Shown one piece after another: positions 37,053-49,409 of a DNA stretch of 64,000 nucleotides. A model generated the notes under the pieces. The model made no database searches and was not told where the DNA came from. It was given only the letters and a program-made list of their open reading frames with translations. Numbering within the stretch: the first letter of the stretch is position 1; each line of letters starts with the position of its first letter. This stretch comes from Papiliotrema nemorosa (Eukaryota; Basidiomycota; Tremellomycetes; Tremellales; Rhynchogastremaceae). A program made the translations under genes and the position numbers. The stretch lies in the NCBI GenBank assembly GCA_032158125.1, contig JASKOT010000004.1:124001-188000 (forward strand), read 5' to 3'.

Positions 37053-39821
37053 ATGTCCATCACGGCGTCCCAATCTTACGCGTCGACCGCGATCTCTACC
37101 ACCTCGGATCATTATCCCTCCCCTGTCCCCTCGCCCAGTACATCAGGAAGCATGTCACGCTGGAAGAGCGTCTTTAAACTAGGCAACGGGCACAAGAATG
37201 GCTCGACGAGTAAAAGTAATTCGGCCCGACCTTCATTCTTGGCGGGAGAAGGGAAAGAGAATGCGTTTGTCTCACCTGAAGTGGATGAGATGGGAAAACT
37301 GCCTTCGCGTCTCCAGGCTCAAAGGGCAAACACCGAACCTCCTCCAGCGGTTTATCAGCAACAAGTGGATCATGTCGACGAGGTGTCGCCAGAGGATGGG
37401 GAGGATGAAAAGACGGACGTTTTGGAGAAGGATTCATCTGGATCTGGATCGAGCTTCAATGTTCAACTCGGCGCACCTGTCCCTTCGACATCTACATCTC
37501 TACATCCAACCTCTCCCCACTTGTCCACCTCACACGAGGCGACAAGACTGTCAAGACCTTACTCGACCGTAGCGAGCGATACGTCCCGCTCGTCCCATTC
37601 TTCCAGCTCGAGACATGCTGGACCGTCTTCGTCCAATATCTCACCGATACATTACGCTACAGCCCACGGCGCATCGTCCGCTTCCCTGTACACCACTGCC
37701 AGTTCAGTCACGCCACATCGAAACACCTTGGGACTCGGATTCAAATCGAGGATATTCTCTTCACCCGCTAGCGCAGGCGCAGAAGCGGGATCCAGTTTCT
37801 TGTCGTTGTCGGGTTCACGGTCTGGTAAGAAGGAGAAAAAGGCAGGGTCCAGTACGAGCAGTAGGAAGAAATCTGTCGGTGGATCTAGTTCTTCCTCTCA
37901 CAACACTTCGCCCCGAACTCCACATCGATTCCGTCCTGATGGGTCCAATTCCGCTCGGATCTCGCCTCCAGACCAGGAAGGCACTCCGACCACGCCTGCC
38001 AAATCCTCTGCTGCCGCTCGGTTTTTGAGAAGAGTCGTTTCTGCCCCGAATACTAAAGCCTTGTTCGGCGCCAACAATTCACCTATCCCTCCATTACCTA
38101 CCAAATCACCTGGTCAACCCTCTCCTGTGGTCGTTATAGACTCCGACGCGTCGCAGATCGACTTGTCGGCATCTCCTCCGGAATCTGCCGTGGACGGTCA
38201 AGGATCAGATTCACCCATTACGTTCACTCCCAGCCCTCATCGAGTTTTACCCAGTTCAGGCAATACCGGAGGGCTATCGGCGACTGGTACACGAGCCGCG
38301 AGATCTTTGACAGCCGGTGCAGCGCAAAAAGTTGATGCGCAGGCTGCGTTGGGTGTAGCGAGTATATCGCATCATAAGCAAGTGTTCCGAAGGACATACT
38401 CGAGCAATTCGATCAAGACTAGATCAGTGGAGGTTTCCCCTTCGTCTTTCCAAAAGATTAAATTATTGGGCAAAGGAGATGTGGGCAAGGTCTATCTGGT
38501 CCGAGAAAAGAAGACGGACAAGCTGTTTGCGATGAAAGGTGAGTTCGACGCTTCTCGTAGCCCCATAAGTCGCTGATTCGCAGTGTTGTCGAAGAAGGAG
38601 ATGATCAAGCGGAATAAGATCAAGAGGGCTTTGGCGGAACAGGAGATCCTTGCCACATCGAATCATCCTTTCATCGTTACCCTCTTCCACTCTTTCCAGT
38701 CACACGATTATCTCTTCTTCGTCTTGGACTATTGTATGGGCGGAGAGTTTTTCCGGGCTCTGCAAACTCGGCCAGGCAAATGTTTATCAGAGGAGCATGC
38801 CAAATTCTACGCGGCAGAAGTTATTGCTGCATTGGAGTATCTCCATCTCAACGGGTACATATACCGGGATCTGAAGCCTGAAAGTGAGCATCACCGTTGA
38901 CTGCTACCTGATCGAGCTCACAACAGATATACTACTGCATCAAAGTGGACATATCATGTTGTCAGATTTCGACCTGTCTAAACAATCGGGCGAACCGGGT
39001 GGTGCACCCGCTGGAATCAAGACGAGTGGGACGAACGGGGCCATCTTGGTCGATACGAGGTCTTGTATTGCCGATTTCAGGACAAACTCGTTTGTCGGTA
39101 CAGAGGAATATATCGCTCCGGAAGTGATCAAAGGGTGTGGTCACACTTCCGCCGTGGACTGGTGGACATTGGGTATCCTCGTATACGAGATGATTGTGAG
39201 TCTATCGGACAATTGCACAAGGGGGCTCGTGCTCACGACAGTTCGCGACGACACCGTTTAAAGGTCCAAATCGAAATGCAACCTTCGCAAATGTGCTCAA
39301 AAACGACGTTTTGTATCCCGAAAGCACACAAGTGACGAGCTTGTGTAAATCGGCGATCCGAAAGTTGTTGATCAAAGATGAACACAAAAGACTAGGCTCA
39401 AGCTCCGGGGCGAGTGAGGTGAAGAACCATAAATGGTTTGCCAATGTCAACTGGGGTCTACTCAGGCATATGACACCACCTGTAAGTAACAGTTTGTTTA
39501 AGTACGCCAGACTAAGGGCAGATTATACCCGCTGAATCGAATGGTATTGACGCTATTAATTTCCGAACGATACGCGATTCCAAGTCACTCGACTTGGAGA
39601 AGAAGAATGATATCATTCATGCTCAAGCGGGATCTGCGAGCGTGTTCAACGCTCCATCTACGCCGGGCATGTTGACTCCGAAAGAGCTGGTCATGGATGG
39701 AGGATACACACCTGGACCGGGCTCCGCAGCGAATTCTTCTCATGGTGAAGGGAACATCTATGATAAAGAGCACAACCCCTTTGGAGAGTTCTCAAGCGTC
39801 ACGAGGGATGTGGGGGAGTAG
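37053..39821 (+). CDS. AGC-family kinase, Fpk1/Nrc2 (flippase kinase) type
   Basis: Phosphorylates phospholipid flippases in yeast; Nrc2 in Neurospora represses conidiation. Starting at [15 protein letters not shown], about 460 residues are Ser/Thr-rich and disordered. The kinase domain begins [20 protein letters not shown] (the GKGDVGKV loop is diagnostic), with [45 protein letters not shown], and SDFDLSKQ, where DFD replaces DFG as in this AGC subgroup. There is a 30-residue insertion before [20 protein letters not shown] (T-loop), then [22 protein letters not shown] and, near the end, [12 protein letters not shown], a hydrophobic-motif-like tail. Four introns, all within the kinase domain or tail. 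Confidence 0.92.
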
Positions 39822-40125
39822 GAAGAGGAAGCGAGTGGCGGATGGTACACTGAAGAGAGATGGTTGCTACGAATGGAGTTGTATATGCGTATACGGGGGT
39901 ATCTGAACGAACACTTTGTCTTGTCTAGAATACGGAAAGTAGCTACGAGTCACATCATGCAGCCACCATGGGATCACGACGAATGTTGTCGAAGCAAAGA
40001 TACGCTCGTCGAGTGGAAGCGAGATAAAAGTCGAATGACGTACCGTTGTCGGTCCAGTCGTCCAATGTCAACAAATTCCATCTCTTCACCTTGTTGCTTT
40101 ATTTCTCACCAGGCATCAGTCCGCA
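39822..40125. other. Short spacer, kinase to YME2
   Basis: 304 bp between two plus-strand genes. The last 60 bases before the YME2 ATG are pyrimidine-rich. No feature beyond presumed terminator and promoter. Confidence 0.35.
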
Positions 40126-43100
40126 ATGCTACGCCGGACAGCCTACCCTCTACGTCTACATCCTCCTCGTCTTCAACAGTCCCTCCTCTTCCGAACATAC
40201 GCCACATCCACCGAGCCGGAAAGAGTCACCGCTTCATTTTACATCTCCAATGTCTTCCCGGTCAAACTTGCGTACTGGGACATCCGACCTACATGGGCCA
40301 CCCTCCGAGAAGAAAACTTGATGGAACGGTTGAAAGATATAGCCGATGAGATCAAAGATCATTCGTTTAAAGTCGAATCGTGGGAGATTGCACGTAAAGA
40401 CGGAGGAGTCTTTATGCACTTTTCATACGTCCCCCCCAAGACGCCGACCGCGGAGGAAGAAATCACGGAAACAGCCACGGTGGCTACTGCCCCCGAGGTA
40501 GTGATCAATCCCAATTCCCCTGGGAAGCTGTTCTTGCCGGGTTTCGTAGAGGCCGCCAAGAAACATGGAGGATTTCCAAGTTGGTTAGGGCAATGGTGGG
40601 CTTCAAGAATGGGCAATGGGATACAAAGGGGTACACATGCTGCCTTTCCCGGAAGAGAGATTATACCCGCTTCTTACGAGGTGGACAACACCGAGCAGGG
40701 AACCGATGCCGGGATTAAGACGCCAGGGGAGGAGATCAGCCAAAGGGAAGGTGGGATTCAAGGGATCAAATGGATGGCGGGGAGTGGGAGGGTCTGGGTC
40801 GTCAAGGGGAAACAATGGACAGAGGATATGAACAGGTTCCCTTCGAATCGACTTCGAGTGGAATTTGACGGTCCGGACGTTTCTCAAGAAGTCATGTATA
40901 CCTTGTTCAGGGTGAGTGGGACGTGATCCGTGAATGTCTAGCTCATGCAAACGTAGCCGTATGGCCGTTTGGTGGATATCACACCGCCTTCACCTGTTCC
41001 TGCGGGGTCATTGAGGTACGCAAGTATAGGTTACTCCAAGATTCTCCCTGCAACCAAGGCTATCAATTGTGTGAGTTCACACAATCCTATCAGAAGAAAG
41101 GAAGTGCGGCTGATATTGCAGCTACATGGGTTCTCTACACCTACAAATACCACAGATTTCACCTTGAAAGCTTCGGGACAGACACAGACGATCCCGCTCA
41201 GTCGGTTGAGGCTGTACTACGAGAGACCGCTGAAAGCGCATGCGATCAGAGACTGGATGAGCGCACACCCGAGACTCGTCTTGCCCGTTATCGCATTCTT
41301 GATCGGGACTCTGAGTTACACGGTGGGTCAGGACCCCGCGAACTGTGAAGAAACACTGACGGCAGTTCTTTGACCCTATCCGAGCATTCTTCGTTCGGTC
41401 TCAGCTCGAAGGCGTCTGGGATCTGGAAAAGTATTCCCTGATACAATGTGAGCGATCAACGTTGGATGGTATGACATACTCATGGTACAGATATACGGTC
41501 CAAATTCAAATCATCCTTGTCCTTCTTCTCTTCCTCGTCCAGCCCCGCAGGACAGGAGGGCGCGATAGGAGAGAACGCTTGGAAAGACCGACTCGAGGCC
41601 GAAAAGAGCGTGGAGAGGTGGCTGTCCGAATACCCTGGGACGTTTATCACTATCACCGGACCACCTGGTTCAGGCAAAGTGTCGTTGATCACTCGAATAG
41701 TGAAAGAACAACAGAAGTCAGTATTATCCCGCAAATTACCCTTGCCATTTGGCTGATCAGGCAGACCGGCGTTGGTCATTGATTGTGCAGAGATTGCAAA
41801 GGCAAAGAATGACACCACCGTGGTCAGTGCTCTGGCAGATCAGACTGGTCAGTGTTTCAAGGTCCACATCTGGATTGTGCTGATTGACAGGATACTACCC
41901 CGTGTTCTCCTTCTTGTCTTCTCTGAATGGCCTCATTGACCTTGCCGCAGTTGGTCTCATAGGTCAAAAGGGTAAGTGACTCGTGAGAAGGGTCAATTCG
42001 TGCCTGATCATCTAGCTGGATTCTCCACGCCCGTCGACCAGCAGCTACGAGCAATACTGGAGGTAGTTGGTGGCGCTCTCAAAGACGTCTCGGCCAACAC
42101 TCGACATCAGCATGCAAAGGAACGCCAATGCAAGGCTGATACGGTCCGCATTCAAGAGGAGAAGAATCATCGACGCGAAATGATTGTCCGTGGTGGATGG
42201 CATGATGGTAGGCTTGACTGTGTCGCCGGGAACGGAGTCATGAGCGAGCTTGGGTTAGGCGACGAACCCGTCGCCGACCAGGATCTCCAACCTGTGACTC
42301 CTTTGATGGACGACAATGCACCAATACGAGGTGAAGCCGTGCCTCCGCCAGCATCGCAGTTGCCTCAAATCACCGAAAAGATTCCGGTCATTGATGAAGA
42401 AAGCGAGACGATCAAGACTCTTCCCATTGTTGTGCTCAAGAACTTTGCGCAAAAATCCGCTCGAGGTGATCTCTGGACCGTCTTGTCCGAATGGGGAGCT
42501 GGACTAGTTGAGAACAAGGTCGCCCATGTGATCATCGTCACGGAAGGAGCGACCGCCACCAAGGTTTTGACCAAAGCTCTGCCCTCGAAGCCATTCAACA
42601 ATGTCAGTCTGGCCGATGCGGATCAAACCAATTCCCTGGCGTATGTGCAGAACAAGCTGGCGGCGGTCTCGGATCAGTACAGAGAGCCGTTGTCTTTGGC
42701 GGACAGTGCCCAAGTGGCCAAGTTAGGTGGTAGAATGGTCGATCTCGAAACGCTGGTGTATAAGGTTAGGACGGGAGGATCGATCCCTGACGCAGTGGAT
42801 GATATCATCATGAGGACCGTGGTGGAGTTGCGCAAGACGGCGTTTGGGGATGATTCGGAAGATGCGAAGAATTTGCCTTGGACGAGGGCACAGGCATGGA
42901 AGGTGGTTTCAGAGTTGGCAAAGGGGAAAGATGTCAGTATATTATCTTCCAGGGAGCTTTCTTGATGGACGGGGAGAAAGATGTCATGCTGACATTTCAG
43001 TTGCCATATGGCAAACTATTACAGGAGTTTCCTTTCAAAGGTGCAGAACAAAGCTTGAAAGCTTTGGAGGAACACGAGCTGGTCTCCTTTTCTTACCACG

Positions 43101-43517
43101 AAGGAAGGCCCAGTCGGGTACGACCGGGTAAACCGGTATTTCGATACGCGTTCGAGGCCCTTGTCGAAGGTGAGTCTAGACTGAGACGAATCTGGACAGA
43201 AGCGTGGACTGACTTTACCAGACCCTGTGTTCCGTGCCACATCGCAGATTGAATACAACAACGCAGTGATTGCTAAAACTGAGAGCGACATCAAGTCGTG
43301 CGAAGAGGAATTGCAACAGTTGAAAGAGATCACGACAAATGGAGGAGGTGAAGCATTGGGTGTGGAGGGAGGATGGCTGGGTATAGGCAAGAACTCGGCG
43401 ATCAGAGATCGAGCCAAGTGGCTATTGGACAAGATGGGCAAGAGCGTTGAAAAGATGACACTGTTGGAGAAGGATAATGCGGAGATGGTCAAAGTTTTGG
43501 GCAGTGGGTTCAAGTGA
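40126..43517 (+). CDS. YME2: Mitochondrial escape protein Yme2 (RRM plus RNA12 domain)
   Basis: An inner-membrane protein affecting mitochondrial nucleoid maintenance and mtDNA escape. Targeting sequence MLRRTAYPLRLHPPRLQQSL then FRTYATS. The first region has FYISNVFPVKLAYWDIRP and KLFLPGFVEAAKKHGGFPSW (typical of the family). An RRM follows (NRLRVEFDGPDVSQEVMYTL to ILPATKAINCLHGF). One membrane span is seen (HPRLVLPVIAFLIGTLSYT). Then come the P-loop TFITITGPPGSGKVSLITRI, an RNA12 ATPase-like region and a coiled coil (AVIAKTESDIKSCEEELQQL), ending LGSGFK. Roughly nine introns, all short. About 850 aa, as expected. Confidence 0.94.
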
Positions 43518-43838
43518 GACCCTTCGGTCTTGGGCTCAGGTGAGGATCATGATATGACTCTTGTAGCTAGTACTCTTCCATGTTCACACGACGTATATCT
43601 AGTCTGGCCCGATGGTTCCAGGTGCATAGGAAGGGGGTTGATGTATGCGAGAGCGGGATCAAAATGGTCCCCCCCTCTTATGATGATGCTCTTCGATTCG
43701 CCACCCAACCCCCGTCTTCGATGAGTGAATGCCAAATTCCTATCACCCACCCACAAGCCATAGATCATCGAATGATATAGATCACCTAGAACATCCCCTC
43801 TCCAACCCCCCTCCCCCCGATCCTGCGCTCGACTCCCG
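43518..43838. other. Spacer, YME2 to PPR gene
   Basis: 321 bp between two plus-strand genes. Pyrimidine-rich near the PPR start, with C-runs at 43805-43818. No other feature was seen. Confidence 0.35.
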
Positions 43839-46800
43839 ATGGCCCCCTCTCTGGCTACTATAGCTCATAGAGGGAGGGTTACATCTCCATCGACCATATT
43901 GCATGTGTTGAGATTAGTTCAATCGAACTACCTCCCTCCACCTGCACCTGTACTTGCGTCGACTCATAGGATCGCACGATTAGGAGGTAAACTGAGGAGG
44001 AGTGGACCAAGTGGGAAGAGGTGCTATTCTGTAGCTCGTAGCTCGACTATCGTGAGTTCTCAAAGCTATAGAGCACCGATTGATGGCGTCAGAACAGGGA
44101 AGATGGTCTACATCGCCGGTACGCCTCGGCTCAGGTCAGACCTGTCGAAGATGAGCCACACGACGTGACGAATATACCAGAGGGCAGCCGCTCTGCTCAT
44201 CTTAGATCACATCGTATGTCCACATGATCACTGATCCTGGTCGTGCGATCTGACAAACAGGATCGGTAGACCTACCTCCCTCACTCGTCGCTTCAATCCG
44301 AACCATCAATAATGTGTCTCTAAACTATACGCCAGAGTTCATGAAATCTCTTCGGAAGTCTCCCCCACATCTTGACTATGACGAACCACCCCGCTCCCCG
44401 ACTGGCAGACTGATCCTCGACGGGCGATATGGGACGCCCAGCGAGGTTAGGGCGGCAGCGGATGATCCGTCAGATCTGGCGAATGTAGGGGTCTTAAGGC
44501 AGATCTTCATAATATGGGAGAAAGACGCCTCGAGGGAAGATTGGATATGGTTAGCGGAGAGATTGTCAAACTTGCTCGATACACCGGGGATGGACTCCGG
44601 GACATGGGATATCAACCTTTCACCCCTCCTACATTCCTTGATCGCTTTTTCTCTCGTTCAACAGACGGCCGGACTCACGTTGGAACAGCTCGACTTACGC
44701 CGAGAGCTCGCTCTGCTCGCCATACAGAAGTACACCACTTGTCGCTCGATACTTTCTTCCTACTCCCTGCCAATCCCCCCTCTACCCGTCGAAACCTCCC
44801 TTATCGGTCTCGTATACGCTCGACTAGATGATTTTCCCGCGGCTCAAGAGATGTTCTTCAAGTCGATTTACAAAGACCTGGCTAAAAGGAGATACCCAAT
44901 GGCGGATATCCGATGTCTACAGATGTACCATGATATTCTACTGGAACGAAATCAGATGGAAGATTTAGTGGATATCATCTCGAACCGATTCCGAACCACA
45001 TTCCCAATTATGCTTCAGGAGACGCTATTTCAATCCAAACGCCCGGAACTGTGCGAAGTGTTCTTTCGGGCCATTAGAAATCTGGAGGACCCGAGGAGAT
45101 ATTTCAGGAATCTGGCACGTAGAGATATCCAGGATTTCAAGGCGAAGGGAGGGAAAATGGACGATGTCGTGGTGACCGAGGAGGAAGTCGAGGATGAAGG
45201 CGTCGGTGGGAAACAGTCGGATGGTGCGACGGAGCAAGGGACATCACAAGATCGTCGGACTCATATGGAGAAAGCGCTCGAGAAGGCGAGAGCTGAGGAT
45301 GATGAGAAGCTACTGGACAGATTCAGGGAGGAGCCGGACTGGGAGAATCTTTCCGAAGAGGAGATTGATCGGATATACGATGACTATAATCGAGTAAACG
45401 ACGTCGACCCCCTCGATCCTCCAGAAGAGTTGGTGGAATATGGTCCTGCGCCTGCCCCACCCGTGAAGAAAAAGAGGCGGAAACTCAAAGTCAACCCTTA
45501 CTCGCCTCGCACCCGGTGGACCGGCTCCCTGATGTTCATCGCCCTGGCTCGACAACCTCACGACCCCCTGGTGGGATTTCAATGGATGTACCGACTCTTT
45601 CGACTCAACATGTGGATCTCACCTCATCACGCTGCGGATCTTGGTGTCATGCTCGCTCAACAAAATCGTCATCACGAGCTGTTTCAAGTCTATCGAAGGC
45701 TCAACGAAGCTCATCACCAGTTATCACTCCCGGTCATGAAACGATTTCTATATCTCTTGCTCCAATTTGGGTTCTTCACCGAAGCGGGGAAGCTACAACG
45801 CAGAATGGTCAACGAATACGGGTCAATTATCACCGACAAGGATAAAATGATCTACGTCAGGAGTACGATTCACCACGGCTTGATAACGCAGAGTCTTGAA
45901 GGTCTCCGTGCGGTCTACGGTGAGGAGGAATTCAGGACAAACCCGGAATCGCTCCAATGGACCTTGCGACTCTTTGCGCCTCGGAGCCATAATGCCAGAT
46001 ACAAAGAGAGGCTGGAACAAAACCTCGCTTTGCTCAAAGAGTTGGCGATGAACGATACAAGGAGTCTGAACATCCTTTTGGGCTATTACGCCGACCGAAG
46101 CGATGTCAATTCCGCTCTTCTCACTTTTAACGAAGTTTTGTCGGAAGGTGGACAACCCGACATTGACACCTTCGCCGCGCTCATCCGAATGTTTAGCAAA
46201 TTGTCGGATATGCGCAACGTGGATCGAATGGTTCAGGCAGCCATTGAATCTCGACAAACTCTCACCGGTGAATTCTGTGCTACTGTCTTGAACGCAGGTA
46301 TCAAAGCACAAGATTACCTCACGGTCGCTAGACGATATGCTGCTTTCCCCGATCATATCAAGTCTCACCCAGAGGTCGTCGCGGCTGTATTGCGCGCTTT
46401 CGTATTTCTTGCTGTTCCTTTCGATTTTGTCTTGCGGTTCTTTCGGCAGATTGCAGCTCCTACGGTACATCAATGGCAATCTATCATCCTGTCCGCGTGC
46501 GATACGGGTAGGATGGATGTGGTCGACAGTCTCGTCAAGGAGATGTATGCTCGAAACGCCGAAATCTCCCTCGCCCCTCGACCTGATGCCTACATCTACA
46601 CGTCGATCATGCACGCTTACTTACGATTAGGCGAGAAAGATCGTGCAAAGGACATTTACGACGAGATGAGGAACAGGTGTTTGGCCCCAACGGGAATGAC
46701 GTATAGCATGATTTTCTCGTCGTATATCCAAGGCAGGCCGGATGGCTCCACGGCGGAACAGGCGAATACATTCGCCATGTCGGTTCACAATATGGCGGTT

Positions 46801-49002
46801 CAAGGCCTATTACCCGATAGAGGCGACGCGCTCAGCAATGTGCCGTACCTCCTCTTTGGCCGCTTGATCACTCTGTCCGGAAGGTTGAAGCGCTGGGAAG
46901 ACGCTCAACGGTATTACGACCTGGCTGCTCGATCTATTAACGGATTCAAATCGACAATTCAACTCAAGACGGCTCTCTTGCAAGCATATCGGATGGAAGG
47001 CATTTCAGATAAAGTCCTGGAGCTTTGGAACGAGATATATCTCCAAGCTCAACAACAAACTGGCCTCGACCCGAACAACACTTTTGCGATTGCCGCAAAA
47101 GGTCGGATGTCAAGAAGCAATATCCTCTGCATACCGCTTTCGATCACCCTTGACGCGCTAGGTTCTGCCGGACGGTACGATGACATGGTAAAAGTCTGGC
47201 AGACTGTCCACAAGGCTGGATTTGGAGTCGATGCGAGCAATTGGAACCATTATGCTATTGCTCTAGCTCGTTCGGGAGATCTCGAGGCGGCATTTTGGAT
47301 CGTCGACCGGGTTCTTCTCCGTCGGTGGAAACAGGTCCTGAAGCGGTCCAAAAAGGCCTTGAGGGAAAACACAGAGCTCGAACAGGTCAACGCGGCTGCC
47401 GAGAAGAAGAGCCCGACGCGACTGGTGAAAGACGAAGCGCTGAGATATCGAATGGCTAGCCAGGACGGGGTCGATCCAATGGGGTTTCAGTCAGTGGACG
47501 AATACCCGGAGGATCGGTTACCTTTTACGTTGCGGCAGATTCGGGACACGGACCAATCACCCGTATCGCCCTCTGATCAACGACCTTCCAAACGGGCGGA
47601 GTACCAACGTGAACGCAAAGCTGGGGAAAGGTCTGCCAATTTGGCTGGAGAGCTAGTCAGCGACCCTGCAGGAGAATTGGATATGTCGGTCGTCACCCGA
47701 CAAATCTTACTTCGATATAGAGCAGGCGATCAATCCTGGCAACCCAGTCGTCTTCTCCAATCCGTCCTCTCTTCCGCTTACGGTGAACTTCAACTTCGAC
47801 GACATGTTCTACAGAAGAACCCGAACGCCATTGCACCCACTGTTAGTCGTGACCATTCTGGTCAAGGGCATATTGTCACCTTGTCTTGTTTCGACGATGC
47901 CCCAATAAGGGGTAAGGATGGAGTGCCAAAGTACACGACACCTCGAGCAATCATAGGTCATCTAGCTCATCTCTATCCCAAAGTCGTCAGCCTCATTACC
48001 CGTTTCAGGGAGAAACAAGATCGGGAGCGGTATCTCGAAGCGGAAGAACATCTGGAACTGCTTTTAGCTGAAGAGGCGAGCTGGTACGATCTTCGACGAG
48101 CTGCGAACGTCTCTGCTTCGGGGCCTGATAACCAAATTACTCGTGAAGAGAAAGACCAGTTGGATTCTCTCAAGGCCGAGATTGAAGCCGCCAAGAGGGA
48201 TTTGGCCAATAAGCAGCTAGGCCCGAACAGGCAAGCTCTGAGAAGAAAGTCGGAGGCTGGAGCAGAGAGAGTTGTCGCCAAAGGTATTGGATTGTCTAAT
48301 CGCCGACGAACGAAGAAAGAGCGGTTGATAGCTCGACGCGTTGACTGGAAGACTCGACTGCTTCAAGGGACCCAGCAGGAGCATGTCTCGATGTCTGATC
48401 CAGTGAAGGTCAACTCTGACATCGCGGGAGCGCTCAAAGAGGAGATGACGCTGGAGGAGATGGTTGAAGAGATCAAGAGGATTGAAGAGTCTGAACCGAT
48501 TAGGCCTCACCTTTCTTCTCTGAAGAACAAGTCTTCTGCTCTCGAAGGGACCTCCTCGGAAGGCGCAGCCACCGAGGCAACGGACACCAGCACGGCTGCT
48601 TTTGACGACTCTCTCTACGCCGACCCATCAACATGGTCCGACTTTGTTCAAATCCGTCCTGACCTGATACACAACCCGACTATCCGTCAACCGTCCGCCA
48701 TCAAATCCCGATTCCCCTTACACGCCAAGACGAAACATCGTAATGCCAAAGAGGGGATGTACATTCCTCGTAATCGTAAACTGTCCAACCCTCAACAGCT
48801 GGTTTCCGAGCAAGAAAAGAAAGAATGGGGGTTGTTGTATACGCCTGAATTGTGGGATTTGAGGGAAGAAACGAGGAGACAAGAGTTGGAGTATCGGTAT
48901 GCCTACAAAGCCAAATTGGCAGAGCAGGCCAAAGAGGGGAAGGACGTAGAGAAGGATGTGTGGATAAGAAATGGGCAGAAGGGGCAGGGGGGTGTAGAGT
49001 GA
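43839..49002 (+). CDS. Very large mitochondrial PPR-type helical-repeat protein
   Basis: Most likely an organellar RNA-binding or translation factor. Exon 1 carries a targeting-like N-terminus (MAPSLATIAHRGRVTSPST). Two short introns follow, then a 4.6-kb uninterrupted exon. Total about 1,690 residues. Pentatricopeptide-like repeats are seen in the middle, for example DINTF-type phases such as GGQPDIDTFAALIRMFSKLS, then APRPDAYIYTSIMHAYLRLG followed by EKDRAKDIYDEMRNRCLAPT, then GMTYSMIFSSYIQG. The N-terminal third is a different helical region with an acidic linker (EEEVEDEGVGG) and a basic block (VKKKRRKLKVNP). The C-terminal third has Lys/Glu-rich coiled-coil segments. Most fungal PPR proteins are much shorter. 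Specific target unknown. Confidence 0.8.
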
Positions 49003-49409
49003 GGCAAGCGTGGCGCTTGGTAGACAGTGGGTGATGGGCGGGAGCAGGAGAATGAGAGAAGGAAAGAGCATCGACTAAGAGCATCAAACAATCATCAATC
49101 ACACTAAAGCATTTGCATTGTACCCTTGTAGCATAGTGTCATCAATCAACCATCACCCACAATCATGCGTTACATGAATTGATATGAATTCAGTACTCGT
49201 ACGGTTTATTCGATGGACGAGCTCTGAGAAAAGAATGGGCGAGATACAGTCGGCGATATTCTCGTCTTTGCATGCTGTCATGTGCATCACAGATCACCCG
49301 GCAAATCTCTACATGCTGTGTTCATCAATGGTCCGTTGATTTCTACCTATCATTCCACCATCTCCGCCTCGCCGCCATCGTGGCATGCCAAATCGTTCGT
49401 TCAATGTTG
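49003..49409. other. Convergent 3' spacer, PPR gene / SEC59
   Basis: 407 bp between convergent genes. Contains GAATTGATATGAATTCAG and other AT-richer stretches suitable for polyadenylation. No gene was seen. Confidence 0.35.

Noticed and set aside
45823..46614. 263-codon minus-strand frame opposite the PPR gene
   Set aside because: A shadow frame antisense to a long coding exon; no independent domain.
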